Source: Salinibacterium sp. PAMC 21357 (lineage in GTDB: Bacteria; Actinomycetota; Actinomycetes; Actinomycetales; Microbacteriaceae). Taken from it: DNA of 64,000 nucleotides. The stretch is from contig NZ_AHWA01000004.1 in assembly GCF_000247645.1 (NCBI RefSeq), forward strand, positions 1,240,001 through 1,304,000, written 5' to 3'. Position 1 is the first letter of the stretch; each line of letters starts with the position of its first letter. The notes beneath the pieces were generated by a model that was given only the letters and a program-made list of their open reading frames with translations, was not told the DNA's origin and did no database searches. Made by a program: the position numbers and the translations under genes. Below are positions 8,363 to 17,356 of this stretch, one piece after another.

Positions 8363-9018
8363 TAGCGGCTTCTGCGTGGCGAAGGTTCGTCGCGTGGCTC
8401 GGCTGCACCCAGAATCTCGGGGTGCTCTTCGAGCAGGGCAACGCTCTCGCGCCACGACAGTCCGGCAACGCTGAGTGTGGTGCGCACGGCGAGCGAACGA
8501 GCTTCGGGCAGTGACGCATCGACGCGGGTGATGGCGGCGCGCGCAGCTTCTTCGACGAGGCGGGCGAGGGTGGTGACATCCACATCAGTGCGCAGTGTTC
8601 CGTCGTCTTGCCCTCGTTGCAGAATGGCGGCGACGGCGGCACGCAGCGGGCCGAGGGCTTCGCCGGTTGAGGCAAGGTGGGTGTCGTCGAGCGCGATGGA
8701 GGCGGCGACTTGCACGTGGGCTGCCTCTTGCCAGAGCAGTGAGGTGAGGCGGGCGAGGGCTACGCGGGCATCGGCGTCGGTGACGCTGAGGGCGATGCGG
8801 TTGAAGCGTTGAGCGCCGGCGTCGACGATCTCATTGACGAGGGCGTTTCGGTCGGCGAAGTGACCATAGAGCGCACGACGGGATAGCCCAGCATTGCGGG
8901 CGATGGTGTTGATGGATGCCTGCGGGTCGTTGGCGATGGCGGCGGTCGCGGCACTGAGGATGCCAGCGCGATTGTCGACTGCGTCCTGTCTCGGGCGACG
9001 GGGAGCGGAGGTGGTCAT
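8362..9018 (-). CDS. TetR family repressor
   Basis: 218 residues from ATG 9018. The N-terminal TetR domain has helix-turn-helix INTIARNAGLSRRALYGHF (about residues 34-52) followed by RNALVNEIVDAG; the helical C-terminal ligand domain has no recognisable ligand signature. The in-frame extension to 9069 runs through the operator palindrome and is rejected. It heads the TetR - pseudo-ATPase - YhgE/Pip - cupin operon, and the perfect dyad 9 bp upstream of its ATG indicates autoregulation of the whole unit. Confidence 0.93.
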   Translation of the reverse strand: MTTSAPRRPRQDAVDNRAGILSAATAAIANDPQASINTIARNAGLSRRALYGHFADRNALVNEIVDAGAQRFNRIALSVTDADARVALARLTSLLWQEAAHVQVAASIALDDTHLASTGEALGPLRAAVAAILQRGQDDGTLRTDVDVTTLARLVEEAARAAITRVDASLPEARSLAVRTTLSVAGLSWRESVALLEEHPEILGAAEPRDEPSPRRSR

Positions 9019-9026
9019 TCCGTCAA

Positions 9027-9064
9027 CTGTAATAACTTGCACACAACTGTGCAAGTTATTACAG
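9027..9064. promoter_or_regulatory. 38-bp perfect palindrome, TetR operator
   Basis: Arms CTGTAATAACTTGCACA (9027-9043) and its exact complement (9048-9064) separated by CAAC. This 17-bp perfect dyad sits just upstream of the TetR start codon and is the obvious autorepression operator. AT-rich TAATAA/TTATTA parts within it can also serve as promoter elements. Confidence 0.88.
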
Positions 9065-9111
9065 ACCACTCTCAGGCTCCCCGCAGCACCGCGAACATCT
9101 GAACCGGAGAA

Positions 9112-10539
9112 CTAAGAATCGAAACCGAGCCCCAAAGCATCCAACGTCTTCAAAATCACGTTACGGCGACCCTGATTATGGTCCGCGCGATTCAATGACC
9201 ACCGCGTGGCCTGAATGCCCACTGACGCGATCGGCTCCGGCGGGAACGGCAACGGCATCTTCTTCACCATCTCCAACTCGGTGCGTTCCGTCGTGAGACC
9301 ATCCAGCTTGTCGAGCATCACCTGAGCCGCAAAACGAGTCGCTCCAACACCCAAACCGGTGAAGCCAGCCGAGTACGCCACGCGACCATTGCGGGCCAAA
9401 CCGTAGAACGCACTGAACTGAGTCGACGCATCAATAGCCCCAGCCCAACGGTGGCTGAACTTGAGGCCCTCCAGCTGCGGGAAGGTCGTGAAGAAGTGGC
9501 TCGCGAGACGCTCGAAGCTCTCCGGGCGATCCTCGTAGCTATCGCGAACCTTGCGACCATAGTGATAAACCGCGTCATAGCCACCGAACAGAATGCGGTT
9601 GTCAGCACTCAGACGGTAGTAGTGGAACTGGTTAGCCATATCCGCCAAACCCTGACGGTTCGACCACCCAATCGACGCCAATTGTGCCGGGCTCAAGGGT
9701 TCCGTCATGAGCACATAGTCATAGACCGGAACCGTCTGCAAGCGCGCACGCTTCAACAGCGACGGGAACGCGTTCGTCGCGAGAGCAACCCTCGCCGCCC
9801 GCACCGTACCTTTCGGCGTGTGCACGACGGCGGCATCCGTGGGGCCACCGGATGTCTCGACCTGACGTGCAGGCGAGTTCTCGAAGATCTCGACCCCAAG
9901 CTCGCTCGCCACTCGCGCCAACTCGCGCACGAGCTTGGCGGGATGGATAAGGGCATTGATGCGCTTATTCCAGATGGCGGCGAGGTAGGTGGGTGAGTTC
10001 ACTTCAGCGCGTACGGCAGCCTCGTCGAGGAAGACAGTGTTCTCGTCGGTCGCGGTCTCTTTGAGCCACGCGACCTCGTGCTCTTCGATGGCAAGGTCAA
10101 GCGAGCCAGTGCGCTCAAAGTCACAATCGAGCTTCAACGACTTAACGCTCGCCTCAATCTCATCGAGGTTCTGCAGCCCAAGGCGGTCAAGCTGTTCGTA
10201 CTCCTTCGGCCAGCGGCTGAGGCCATTTTCTTCACCGTGGGTAAGGCTGGCTTCGCAGAAACCACCGTTGCGGCCCGAGGCGGCCCAACCCAATTCGCGG
10301 GCTTCGAGCAGCACAACGCGGGCATCAGGGTTGCGTTGCTTCGCGAGCACCGCAGTCCAGAGGCCGAGATATCCTCCTCCCACGATGGCGAGGTCAGCGG
10401 TGATGTCGCCGCGCAGAGCGGTGAACTCCGGGGCGTCCTTGACATCATCGATCCAGAACGGCTTCTGCTTCGAACCCTCAAGCGAGTGGCTGATAACGGA
10501 CGCTGCTGGCGCGTTTCTTTCGAACACTATCTTGCCCAT
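9112..10539 (-). CDS. FAD-dependent amine/gamma-glutamylputrescine oxidase-like oxidoreductase
   Basis: 475 residues, DAO family. The Rossmann FAD motif is AIVGGGYLGLWTA (51-63) with the acidic end of strand 2 at VVLLEA, then the flavin-site segment GWAASGRNGGFC (usual in PuuB/OrdL-like enzymes). The C-terminal glycine-rich FAD segment is SAGFTGLGVGATRFAAQV. It most likely oxidises a polyamine-derived or N-substituted amino acid amine with O2. GAGGAAAG lies 7 bases before the ATG. It is last in the operon with a polyamine-type ABC importer and an amidohydrolase, which supports polyamine catabolism; the exact substrate is inferred. Confidence 0.85.
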   Translation of the reverse strand: MGKIVFERNAPAASVISHSLEGSKQKPFWIDDVKDAPEFTALRGDITADLAIVGGGYLGLWTAVLAKQRNPDARVVLLEARELGWAASGRNGGFCEASLTHGEENGLSRWPKEYEQLDRLGLQNLDEIEASVKSLKLDCDFERTGSLDLAIEEHEVAWLKETATDENTVFLDEAAVRAEVNSPTYLAAIWNKRINALIHPAKLVRELARVASELGVEIFENSPARQVETSGGPTDAAVVHTPKGTVRAARVALATNAFPSLLKRARLQTVPVYDYVLMTEPLSPAQLASIGWSNRQGLADMANQFHYYRLSADNRILFGGYDAVYHYGRKVRDSYEDRPESFERLASHFFTTFPQLEGLKFSHRWAGAIDASTQFSAFYGLARNGRVAYSAGFTGLGVGATRFAAQVMLDKLDGLTTERTELEMVKKMPLPFPPEPIASVGIQATRWSLNRADHNQGRRNVILKTLDALGLGFDS

Positions 10540-10572
10540 GGGGCACTTTCCTCTCTCGCCGGGTGGCGAGCT

Positions 10573-12321
10573 TTATGGTTGGGCGGGCGCGCGGAACACG
10601 CGTTCGCCTTCGACGAAGGTCTGTTCGCTGCGGGTGAGGCCGATCTGGTCGGCGGGCCCTGCGAAGGGGTTGCGATCGAGAACGACGAGGTCGGCAATCT
10701 TGCCCACCTCGATCGTGCCCGTCTCGTCCAGATGATTGGTGAACGCGCTGCCGGCGGTGTACGCCGTCATCGCGGTCAGCAAGTCGATGCTTTGCTCGGG
10801 GAGAAAGGCGTCATACTCGCCCTCTTTATGACCGGGGGCAGCGATGCGATTGACGGCAACGTGGATGGCCGCCATCGGGTCGGGGCTCGACACCGACCAG
10901 TCGCTACCCGACGCCAAATGCGTTCCGGCACGGTGCAGGTCAGCCCACGGATACTGCCAGGAGCTGCGCGGGTCACCCAAGAAGGGCAGCGTCAGGTCGA
11001 CCATCTGCGGCTCGAGGGCAGCCCAGTACGACTGCAGGTTGGCGGTCACGCCCACCTCAGCGAAGCGGTGGATGTCATCCGGATGCACGACCTGCAGGTG
11101 CGCGATGTGGTGCCGGTTATCGTTGGGCCCGTTGATTGCCCGCGCAGCTTCTACGGCATCAAGGCATTCGCGAACGGCACGGTCACCGATGGCGTGAAAG
11201 TGCACCTGAAAGCCGAGGGCGTCGAGTTCAGTGACGTTGGAGATGAGCTGGGCGGCATCAACAAAGGAGATGCCGGAGTTGTCGGTGTGGTGCCCGCACC
11301 CATCAAGGTAGGGCTCAAGCATGGCCGCGGTGAAGTTTTCGGCAACCCCGTCTTGCATGATCTTCACACTCGTCGCGGCGAAGCGCCCTGCGGCGTTGTT
11401 CTTGCGCCGCAGCACTAGTTCGGGAATCTGCTCTGGCCCGCGGGTGCGATCCCACCACAGTGCGCCAACCACACGAGCGGTCAAAGCTCCGGATGTTGCG
11501 GCCTCCATGTAGGCGGGAGTGGCGTCACCCGCATCACCGTAACCGCCGAGAATGGCGTCTTGCCAGGCGGTGACGCCGAGAGAGTGCAAATATTCTTGCC
11601 CGATCATCAGGGCCCGAGAATAGTCGGCGGGCGATGTCTCGGGCAGCAGCTGATTGACGAGCGCCATCGCGCCTTCGTGCAGCGTCCCGGTGGGGTTGCC
11701 GGCGGCATCGCGTTCGATGCGACCGTCGGCGGGGTCGGGCGTTTCGGCGGTGATGCCCGCAAGCTCCAGCGCCCGCGAGTTCACCCACGCGCCATGGCCG
11801 TCACGGTTCGGGATGAACGCCGGGCGGTCGGCAACAGCCAGGTCGAGATCGGATGCCGTGGGCGTGCCCCCGGGGAAGGCCGACATGTTCCAGCCACCGC
11901 CCAAAATCCACTCGAGCTCAGGGTTTGCCGCGGCATAGGTCTTCAGCCGCGCTACATACTGATCGCGCGTTGAGTCTTGCGACAGATCACAGCGGATGAG
12001 GTCGAGCCCGCCCCACACAGCGTGTACGTGGGCATCCTGAAAGCCCGGGCTCAACAGCTTGCCCTCAAGGTTGATGACCTCGGTGTCGGGCCCGATGAGC
12101 GCGCGGATGTCGGCGTCGGTAGCCACTGCGTTCGTCGTCACGGCGTCAGTTGCCACGCCGCCCGTCGTCACGCCGTGAGTAGGCGCTGCAGCATCCGAGT
12201 CCGCAGCACTACTCACGGCGATGATGCGCCCGTCGCGCACGGCAACACTTCCGGGGCGCGGCTCAGTACCGGTCGCCGTGAAGATGGGGCCACCGGTAAA
12301 AATGAGGTCAGCAAACAACAT
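10573..12321 (-). CDS. Amidohydrolase, YtcJ-like (amidohydrolase_3)
   Basis: 582 residues from ATG 12321 (MLFADLIFTGGPIFTA); an upstream in-frame extension overlaps the permease gene antisense-style and is rejected. Metal-binding features of the superfamily are visible: GFQDAHVHAVWGG (HxH), HAIGDRA, and the late Asp in ASGSDWSV, followed by the C-terminal KIADLVVLDRNPF composite-domain end. YtcJ-like enzymes hydrolyse amides or cyclic ureas. Here it may deacylate an N-acyl polyamine or a related compound before the FAD oxidase acts. An insertion near residues 45-75 is rich in repeated GVTTGGVATDAV-type units, unusual for the family. Co-oriented with the pot-like genes. Confidence 0.85.
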   Translation of the reverse strand: MLFADLIFTGGPIFTATGTEPRPGSVAVRDGRIIAVSSAADSDAAAPTHGVTTGGVATDAVTTNAVATDADIRALIGPDTEVINLEGKLLSPGFQDAHVHAVWGGLDLIRCDLSQDSTRDQYVARLKTYAAANPELEWILGGGWNMSAFPGGTPTASDLDLAVADRPAFIPNRDGHGAWVNSRALELAGITAETPDPADGRIERDAAGNPTGTLHEGAMALVNQLLPETSPADYSRALMIGQEYLHSLGVTAWQDAILGGYGDAGDATPAYMEAATSGALTARVVGALWWDRTRGPEQIPELVLRRKNNAAGRFAATSVKIMQDGVAENFTAAMLEPYLDGCGHHTDNSGISFVDAAQLISNVTELDALGFQVHFHAIGDRAVRECLDAVEAARAINGPNDNRHHIAHLQVVHPDDIHRFAEVGVTANLQSYWAALEPQMVDLTLPFLGDPRSSWQYPWADLHRAGTHLASGSDWSVSSPDPMAAIHVAVNRIAAPGHKEGEYDAFLPEQSIDLLTAMTAYTAGSAFTNHLDETGTIEVGKIADLVVLDRNPFAGPADQIGLTRSEQTFVEGERVFRAPAQP

Positions 12322-12394
12322 GGATTCGTGCACCTTTGGGTTCGTTCGAAAAGCGTTCGGCGGACTAGCGGGAGTGATCGAGCGGGCTGCCGGC

Positions 12395-13237
12395 TTAGCC
12401 ACCACCGACGGTCTTAGCGATGTCGGTTGCCGAGTCGCCAGCGCGACGCAAGACGTAGGCCACCAGGCCAAGAGCGAGCAACGTGAGCAGCAACATGATC
12501 GTCGAAACGGCGGCGATCTCCGGGCGCAGTCCAGTGCGCACCGCGCTCAACACGTAGACGGGCCACGGGGTTGAACCCGAAACCTGCACGAAAGCCGAAA
12601 CGATTGTGTTGTCGAGGCTGAGCGTGAACGAGAGCAGCCCGCCGGCGAGCACTGCCGGCATCACGAGTGGCAGGGTGATCTGCGTGAACCGCTTGAACGG
12701 GGGAGCATAAAGATCTGCCGCTGCCTCCTCCAAGCTCTCATCAATGCCGACTAGGCGAGAGCGCACAATGTAAGCCACCACTGCGGTAGCGAACAACGAG
12801 TGACCGACGACCAAGCGCACGATTCCGTTATCGAACATGCTGAGACCGACATCCTGACCGAGGAAAACCATCCAGGGGAGCAACGAGACGGCATCCACAA
12901 TCTCGGGGGTGACCGTCACGAGCACTAGCAGAATGAGGAACGCCGGAGCCCACTTGCCGGCCCGACGAGCAAGTGCGACACCAGCCATCGTGCCGAGCGC
13001 GGTCGCGATGAGGGCAGCGATGAAACCTGTCTGGATCGAGACCAGAACGGCATCCGTGATTGCTGGTTTCGTGACAATCGCGCTAAACGAGCCGAAACCG
13101 AACTCATTCCACGAAACAAGAAGACGACCCTCATTGAACGAGTAAATGATGATGATCGCGATCGGCGCAAACAAGAACGCGAATACGACAACGGCCCACA
13201 CCTTGAGCGAAATATCTGTCAGGGTTAGTCGCTTCAT
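12395..13237 (-). CDS. potC: Spermidine/putrescine-type ABC permease (PotC-like)
   Basis: 280 residues, six membrane helices and the inner-membrane-component loop ESLEEAAADLYAPPFKRFTQITLPLV (EAA motif, about 167-190) that docks on the ATPase. N-terminal helix AVVVFAFLFAPIAIIIIYSFNEGR is characteristic of PotC. The start overlaps the end of the PotB-like gene by four bases. It works with the PotB-, PotD- and PotA-like neighbours to import polyamines or similar cationic substrates; specificity is inferred from family resemblance only. Confidence 0.88.
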   Translation of the reverse strand: MKRLTLTDISLKVWAVVVFAFLFAPIAIIIIYSFNEGRLLVSWNEFGFGSFSAIVTKPAITDAVLVSIQTGFIAALIATALGTMAGVALARRAGKWAPAFLILLVLVTVTPEIVDAVSLLPWMVFLGQDVGLSMFDNGIVRLVVGHSLFATAVVAYIVRSRLVGIDESLEEAAADLYAPPFKRFTQITLPLVMPAVLAGGLLSFTLSLDNTIVSAFVQVSGSTPWPVYVLSAVRTGLRPEIAAVSTIMLLLTLLALGLVAYVLRRAGDSATDIAKTVGGG

Positions 13238-14190
13238 GACTTGTCTCCCAACACGAGTCGCTGGCTACGGCGCAGAGGCCACGCGGCCAGCCACGCCACG
13301 AGAGCGGCGATTGCCACCGTGGTAAGAATCGTCAGCACCAGCACCACCGCCATCGCTGAACCGAGAGCCCAGTTCTGGGCAGTCTGAAACTGGTTCGCCA
13401 CCATCTGGCCAGCCATGTTTCCCTTGGCACCGCCTAGCACCGTTGCCGTGATGTAGTCGCCCATGAGGGGGATGTAGACAAGCAGGATGCCGACCACTAT
13501 GCCCGGCTTCGCCAACGGCAGTGTCACATTCATAAACGTTGACCACCGACCGGCACCGAGATCTTTGCTCGCTTCGCGCATCGGTAGCGATACGCGGTCG
13601 AAAGCAACGAACATGGGCAGAATCATGAGCGGCAAGTAGTTGTAGACAACACCGATGAGCACTGCCGTACGGGTGTAAAGGATCTCGAGGGGTTCGTTGA
13701 GAAGACCAATTGATTGCATGGCCTCAGAAAGAACACCGCCGGGAGCGAGGATGATCTGCCAGCCGATTGTGCGAACCAAGAAGTTCGTCCAGAACGGAAT
13801 CATCACCATGGCCAGCAGAATGCCGCGACGAGCGACCGGAGCTTTGAACGCGAGCCAGTAGGCAAACGGGATAGAGATAGCCAAGCAGATGAGCGTGCCG
13901 ACTACCCCCACCCAGAGAGTGTTCTGAAACGTCGAGAAGAACGTCGGTGACAGGGCTTCGGCGTAGCGATCAAACGACAACACATCATTGGCGTGCGTAC
14001 CGAAAATTCCCGGCTTGTAGCCAAAGCTGAACCACACAACGAGAGCTACTGGCGCAACAAAGAACGCAAATAGCCACGCCCAGGCCGGGATGGCGAGCGC
14101 AAAACTAGGAAGCTTCAACCAGCGAGGGCGTGGTCGAGTGGCGCGACGCCCCGAATCGGGCGCCGCGCGTTTCTCAGCGATGGTGGTCAT
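13234..14190 (-). CDS. potB: Spermidine/putrescine-type ABC permease (PotB-like)
   Basis: 318 residues. A basic cytoplasmic N-terminus (1-28) precedes six helices; the EAA loop reads SLPMREASKDLGAGRWSTFMNVTLPLAKPG (split here by family convention at G-x9-P). LVRTIGWQIILAPGGVLSE is a segment typical of PotB/PotH. TGA overlaps the ATG of the next permease, and the solute-binding protein gene ends 24 bp upstream, so these genes form one transcript. Confidence 0.88.
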   Translation of the reverse strand: MTTIAEKRAAPDSGRRATRPRPRWLKLPSFALAIPAWAWLFAFFVAPVALVVWFSFGYKPGIFGTHANDVLSFDRYAEALSPTFFSTFQNTLWVGVVGTLICLAISIPFAYWLAFKAPVARRGILLAMVMIPFWTNFLVRTIGWQIILAPGGVLSEAMQSIGLLNEPLEILYTRTAVLIGVVYNYLPLMILPMFVAFDRVSLPMREASKDLGAGRWSTFMNVTLPLAKPGIVVGILLVYIPLMGDYITATVLGGAKGNMAGQMVANQFQTAQNWALGSAMAVVLVLTILTTVAIAALVAWLAAWPLRRSQRLVLGDKS

Positions 14191-14214
14191 AACTTGCTCT
14201 ACTAACGTCAGTGA

Positions 14215-15396
14215 CTAGGCGCCAGCGGAGGCTTTGGTCTTGTCCCAAATTTCTACAATGCGCTGCTGCGCTTCGCCAATTGCCTGGGTGTGCATTGTGC
14301 TGATCTGCTTTTCGTCGAAGAACACGAGATCGAGCATTTCGAGGCCCTCGGCACGCGCTGTGTCCTCGATGCCAGCTCCGCCAGTGTGGTACCCGATGTA
14401 GTCGAGTTCGCGAAGCGAAGCCTCGGGGGTGAGCACGTAGTTAATGAAAGCGTGTGCCGCTTCAGGGTTGGGGGCACCCTCGGCGATAGCCCAGTTATCC
14501 ATCCACAGTTCAGTGTCGGGAGAACCGAGCACCCACTGCCAACGGTCGGGGTCTTCGCTTTCCATGATGCCAATGCGAGCGTCACCGTTCCACGACTGCA
14601 TGAGCATGTGCTGCGCCTGCGGAATCGCAGCACCACCGGGGTAGGAGTCGAAAGCGGAGATGTGCGGGGCGAGCTGAGTGGTGAGGAACTCCTCTGCGGC
14701 AGCGAGGTCAGCCTCGTCGGTCGTGTTCCAATCGATGCCATTCGCCCAGTAGTAAATACCGAGCAGGGGAGCGGGGTCGTCGAGCACAGAAGTCTTGCCG
14801 CTTGCCTCATTCTGCGCAGCGTCAATGAAATCAGCCCAGTTGGTGAGTTCGCGAGTGATCTTGGTCTTGTCGTAGACGAAACCGGTCGTGCCCCACGCCT
14901 TGCAGATGGAGTACTCGTTCTTGGGGTCCCAGTCGCGACCCAGGAAGTCAGAATCCATGTCGGCGATATTGGGGATGAGGTCGAGGTTCAGCTTGCTGAG
15001 CAAGCCGTTCTCGATCATCTGCGGGATGAACGGGCCGGTGGGCACAACAATGTCGTAGCCGCTCGTACCGCGGGCGGCAACAAGCTTCGAGATCAGCTCT
15101 TCGTTCGAGTTGAACGCGTCGAACGTGACCGTCGGACCCAAGTCGTCGCTGAACTCGGTAACCAGATCGGGGTCGTCATAATCGCCCCAGCTGTAGACAG
15201 ACAGCGAACCCTCAAGGGCCCCACCGGTGGCTTGAGGGGACGAACCGGCGCCGGTGTCTGAGGAACAGGCGGCAAGAACTGCGACACCAGCAGTCGTGCC
15301 CGAGAGGGCAAGGAAGCGGCGGCGGTTAAGTTCGGCCTTGATGATCTTCGTCGCTGACGTTGAGGCAAGAATGCGTACAGGATTTTCGTGTGACAT
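14215..15396 (-). CDS. potD: Extracellular solute-binding lipoprotein (PotD-like)
   Basis: 393 residues. The N-terminus has a twin-arginine-like signal NRRRFLALSG followed by lipobox VLAAC (Cys at about 44), so the mature protein is a lipid-anchored binding protein, probably Tat-exported. The mature part begins with a Ser/Gly linker and then LSVYSWGDYDDPDLV, the usual PotD/spermidine-binding start; GYDIVVPTGPFIPQMIENGLL is also family-typical. AAAGGAG stands 7 bases before the ATG. It delivers substrate to the PotB/PotC-like channel. Confidence 0.88.
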   Translation of the reverse strand: MSHENPVRILASTSATKIIKAELNRRRFLALSGTTAGVAVLAACSSDTGAGSSPQATGGALEGSLSVYSWGDYDDPDLVTEFSDDLGPTVTFDAFNSNEELISKLVAARGTSGYDIVVPTGPFIPQMIENGLLSKLNLDLIPNIADMDSDFLGRDWDPKNEYSICKAWGTTGFVYDKTKITRELTNWADFIDAAQNEASGKTSVLDDPAPLLGIYYWANGIDWNTTDEADLAAAEEFLTTQLAPHISAFDSYPGGAAIPQAQHMLMQSWNGDARIGIMESEDPDRWQWVLGSPDTELWMDNWAIAEGAPNPEAAHAFINYVLTPEASLRELDYIGYHTGGAGIEDTARAEGLEMLDLVFFDEKQISTMHTQAIGEAQQRIVEIWDKTKASAGA

Positions 15397-15408
15397 CGGG
15401 ATGCTCCT

Positions 15409-16650
15409 TTAAAGCGAGATCGAACTGGTTGGTGGGGCCGGGTTGGTAAGCGCGCGAGCGATGTCGGCCTGAGCCTGGGTTGCTTGCTCACTAGGAAAAA
15501 GTCGAACGGATGCCGCATCCCACGTGCAGAGCACTGAGTCGCCAACAACAAGGCGAGGCGCGTTCGGGCGCGGAACCCGAGACAGCAACGTCTGGTCGTT
15601 ACCGATCGACACCAAGAACTGCAACGTTTCGCCCTGGTGAGAAACACCAATCACGCTGCCCGCGATCTGGTTCTCGCGAGTGGCGGCCGAGCTATCGGAA
15701 GCCGCCGCGGCAGCAACCGCAACCGCTTCCGGTCGCACCGCTGCTTGGGCCTCGACACCGTCACCCAGATCATCGTGGGGTGCTGCAGCGCGAATCGGCC
15801 CAAACGGAGACTCCATGACACTGAGGTTGCTCGTCATAGTGCCCGGGATGAAGTTCTGCTGGCCAATGAAACCAGCAACGTAGGCGCTCGCCGGGTTGTC
15901 ATAAATCGAGTCAGCGTCATCCAACTGCTCAACGCGGCCACTGCGCATGATCGCGATGCGGTCGCTCATCGAGAGTGCCTCGCCCTGATCGTGGGTGACG
16001 AAGATGAAGGTGATGCCGAGACGCGACTGCAGAAGCTTCAACTCGATCTGCATTTCTTCGCGCAACTGGCGGTCGAGCGCACCGAGCGGCTCATCGAGGA
16101 GCAAGACGGCAGGGCGGTTAATGAGGGCCCGAGCGAGCGCGATGCGCTGCTGTTGGCCACCAGAAAGCTGGGTCGGCTTGCGGTCGGCAAAGGATCGCAT
16201 CTGCACGAGATCGAGCGACTCAGTAACTCGTTCACGAATCTCGGACTTGGGGGTGCCCTTTTGGCGAAGCCCGTAGGCCACATTCTCGGCAACGCTCATG
16301 TGCGGAAAGAGCGCGTAGGCCTGAAAAACCGTATTGACGTTGCGCTTGTGGGGCGGGATGCCCACGACATCCTGCCCAGAAATACGGATGCTGCCCGACG
16401 TTGGCTCCTCGAAGCCGGCGAGCATGCGCAGCGTGGTGGTCTTTCCGCAACCGGAAGGGCCAAGCAGAGAGAGGAACTCTCCGGGGCGCACGTGCAAACT
16501 GATGTTGTCAACGGCCGTTGCGCCGCCGAACTTTTTCGTCACACCTTCAAGCACAACACTGCCCTCAGGCTCGCTCGCGCTTGGTGCGATGGCGGGAGAT
16601 TCCCCCGCGGCGGGTGCTGCATGGCTGGTGTTTTTGGCTGAAATTGTCAC
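15409..16650 (-). CDS. potA: Spermidine/putrescine-type ABC ATPase (PotA-like)
   Basis: 413 residues from GTG 16650, chosen because GGAGGT lies 10 bases upstream; a GTG at 16674 has no ribosome site. Walker [11 protein letters not shown]-loop [15 protein letters not shown], signature [13 protein letters not shown], Walker [13 protein letters not shown] and switch histidine [12 protein letters not shown] are all intact. A C-terminal TOBE-type regulatory domain follows (about 290-400). It leads the uptake operon and is downstream of the Lrp/AsnC gene in the same orientation. Confidence 0.9.
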   Translation of the reverse strand: MTISAKNTSHAAPAAGESPAIAPSASEPEGSVVLEGVTKKFGGATAVDNISLHVRPGEFLSLLGPSGCGKTTTLRMLAGFEEPTSGSIRISGQDVVGIPPHKRNVNTVFQAYALFPHMSVAENVAYGLRQKGTPKSEIRERVTESLDLVQMRSFADRKPTQLSGGQQQRIALARALINRPAVLLLDEPLGALDRQLREEMQIELKLLQSRLGITFIFVTHDQGEALSMSDRIAIMRSGRVEQLDDADSIYDNPASAYVAGFIGQQNFIPGTMTSNLSVMESPFGPIRAAAPHDDLGDGVEAQAAVRPEAVAVAAAAASDSSAATRENQIAGSVIGVSHQGETLQFLVSIGNDQTLLSRVPRPNAPRLVVGDSVLCTWDAASVRLFPSEQATQAQADIARALTNPAPPTSSISL

Positions 16651-16754
16651 GTCGTTGCGTACCTCCGGGGTCACGAAATTTTGTTCGGGACCGTCAAGGT
16701 AGTCAATCGGAAAAAGCCATGATGTGCAACGATTTGCTCGGTTAAGATCATGTT

Positions 16755-16797
16755 ACGAAACGGATTTCGTTGTCTACGGGGCGATTTGCTGTGCAAA
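16755..16797. promoter_or_regulatory. Dyads upstream of the polyamine operon
   Basis: Two small dyads lie between the Lrp gene end and potA: ACGAAA-CGGA-TTTCGT (16755-16770) and TTTGC-TGT-GCAAA (16785-16797). The second resembles the ATTG-TG-CAAT dyad at 17275-17284 upstream of the Lrp gene, so both may bind the Lrp/AsnC protein. This is inference from symmetry and position. Confidence 0.4.
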
Positions 16798-16814
16798 ACC
16801 ACACCGTAATCTCG

Positions 16815-17252
16815 CTATTCGTAGCGGCGGTGAATGAGCCGTGACAAGACGATTGAACTGCGCGTGTTGTCGACATTGGTGGCGGTACGCAGGCGTTCGA
16901 GAGCAACTTCAAGAGAGTGGATGTCGCGAGAACGCATATGAACGACGGCGTCGGCAGACCCACTGACTGTTCCGGCATCCACCACTTCGGGGATAGCACT
17001 CAGGATTCGCTTAAGTTCGTGAGGGGCAACATTGCCGCGGCAAAACAGCTCAACGTACGCTTCGGTGCCCATGCCGTCGACGGCGGGGTCGACCTGAATG
17101 GTGAAGCTGCGGATCACGCCGCTGGCAACAAGGCGATCAACACGCCGTTTAACTGCGGAGGCGGAAAGGCCGACGGCTTCACCGATATCACCATAGCCGG
17201 CGCGGGCATTGAGGCGGAGCATGTCAATTATTCCTGCATCCAGCTTGTCCAT
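16815..17252 (-). CDS. Lrp/AsnC family regulator
   Basis: 145 residues. N-terminal helix-turn-helix at about 18-44 (YGDIGEAVGLSASAVKRRVDRL) and a C-terminal RAM/ligand-binding domain from about 60 (AYVELFCRG, VDAGTVSGSADAVVHM). It lies between the polyamine operon, downstream on the same strand, and the divergent DDAH-type gene, so it probably responds to an amino acid or amine (arginine, ornithine or polyamine) and controls both sides. The ligand is not determined by sequence. Confidence 0.9.
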   Translation of the reverse strand: MDKLDAGIIDMLRLNARAGYGDIGEAVGLSASAVKRRVDRLVASGVIRSFTIQVDPAVDGMGTEAYVELFCRGNVAPHELKRILSAIPEVVDAGTVSGSADAVVHMRSRDIHSLEVALERLRTATNVDNTRSSIVLSRLIHRRYE

Positions 17253-17274
17253 ACCTCCACTCTACGGCGAAATA

Positions 17275-17284
17275 TTGTGCAATT
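17275..17284. promoter_or_regulatory. ATTG-TG-CAAT dyad in the divergent Lrp/DDAH promoter region
   Basis: Short inverted repeat centred about 27 bp upstream of the Lrp start and 77 bp upstream of the DDAH gene. The position fits an Lrp-type autoregulatory site, and the core resembles the TTTGC-TGT-GCAAA dyad upstream of potA. Confidence 0.35.
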
Positions 17285-17356
17285 ACCAGCGTTTGCGCCG
17301 AAAAAGTGCGCACATTGCCGAGACATTGCGGATAGGTGCGTGAAAGACTGGAGCTT

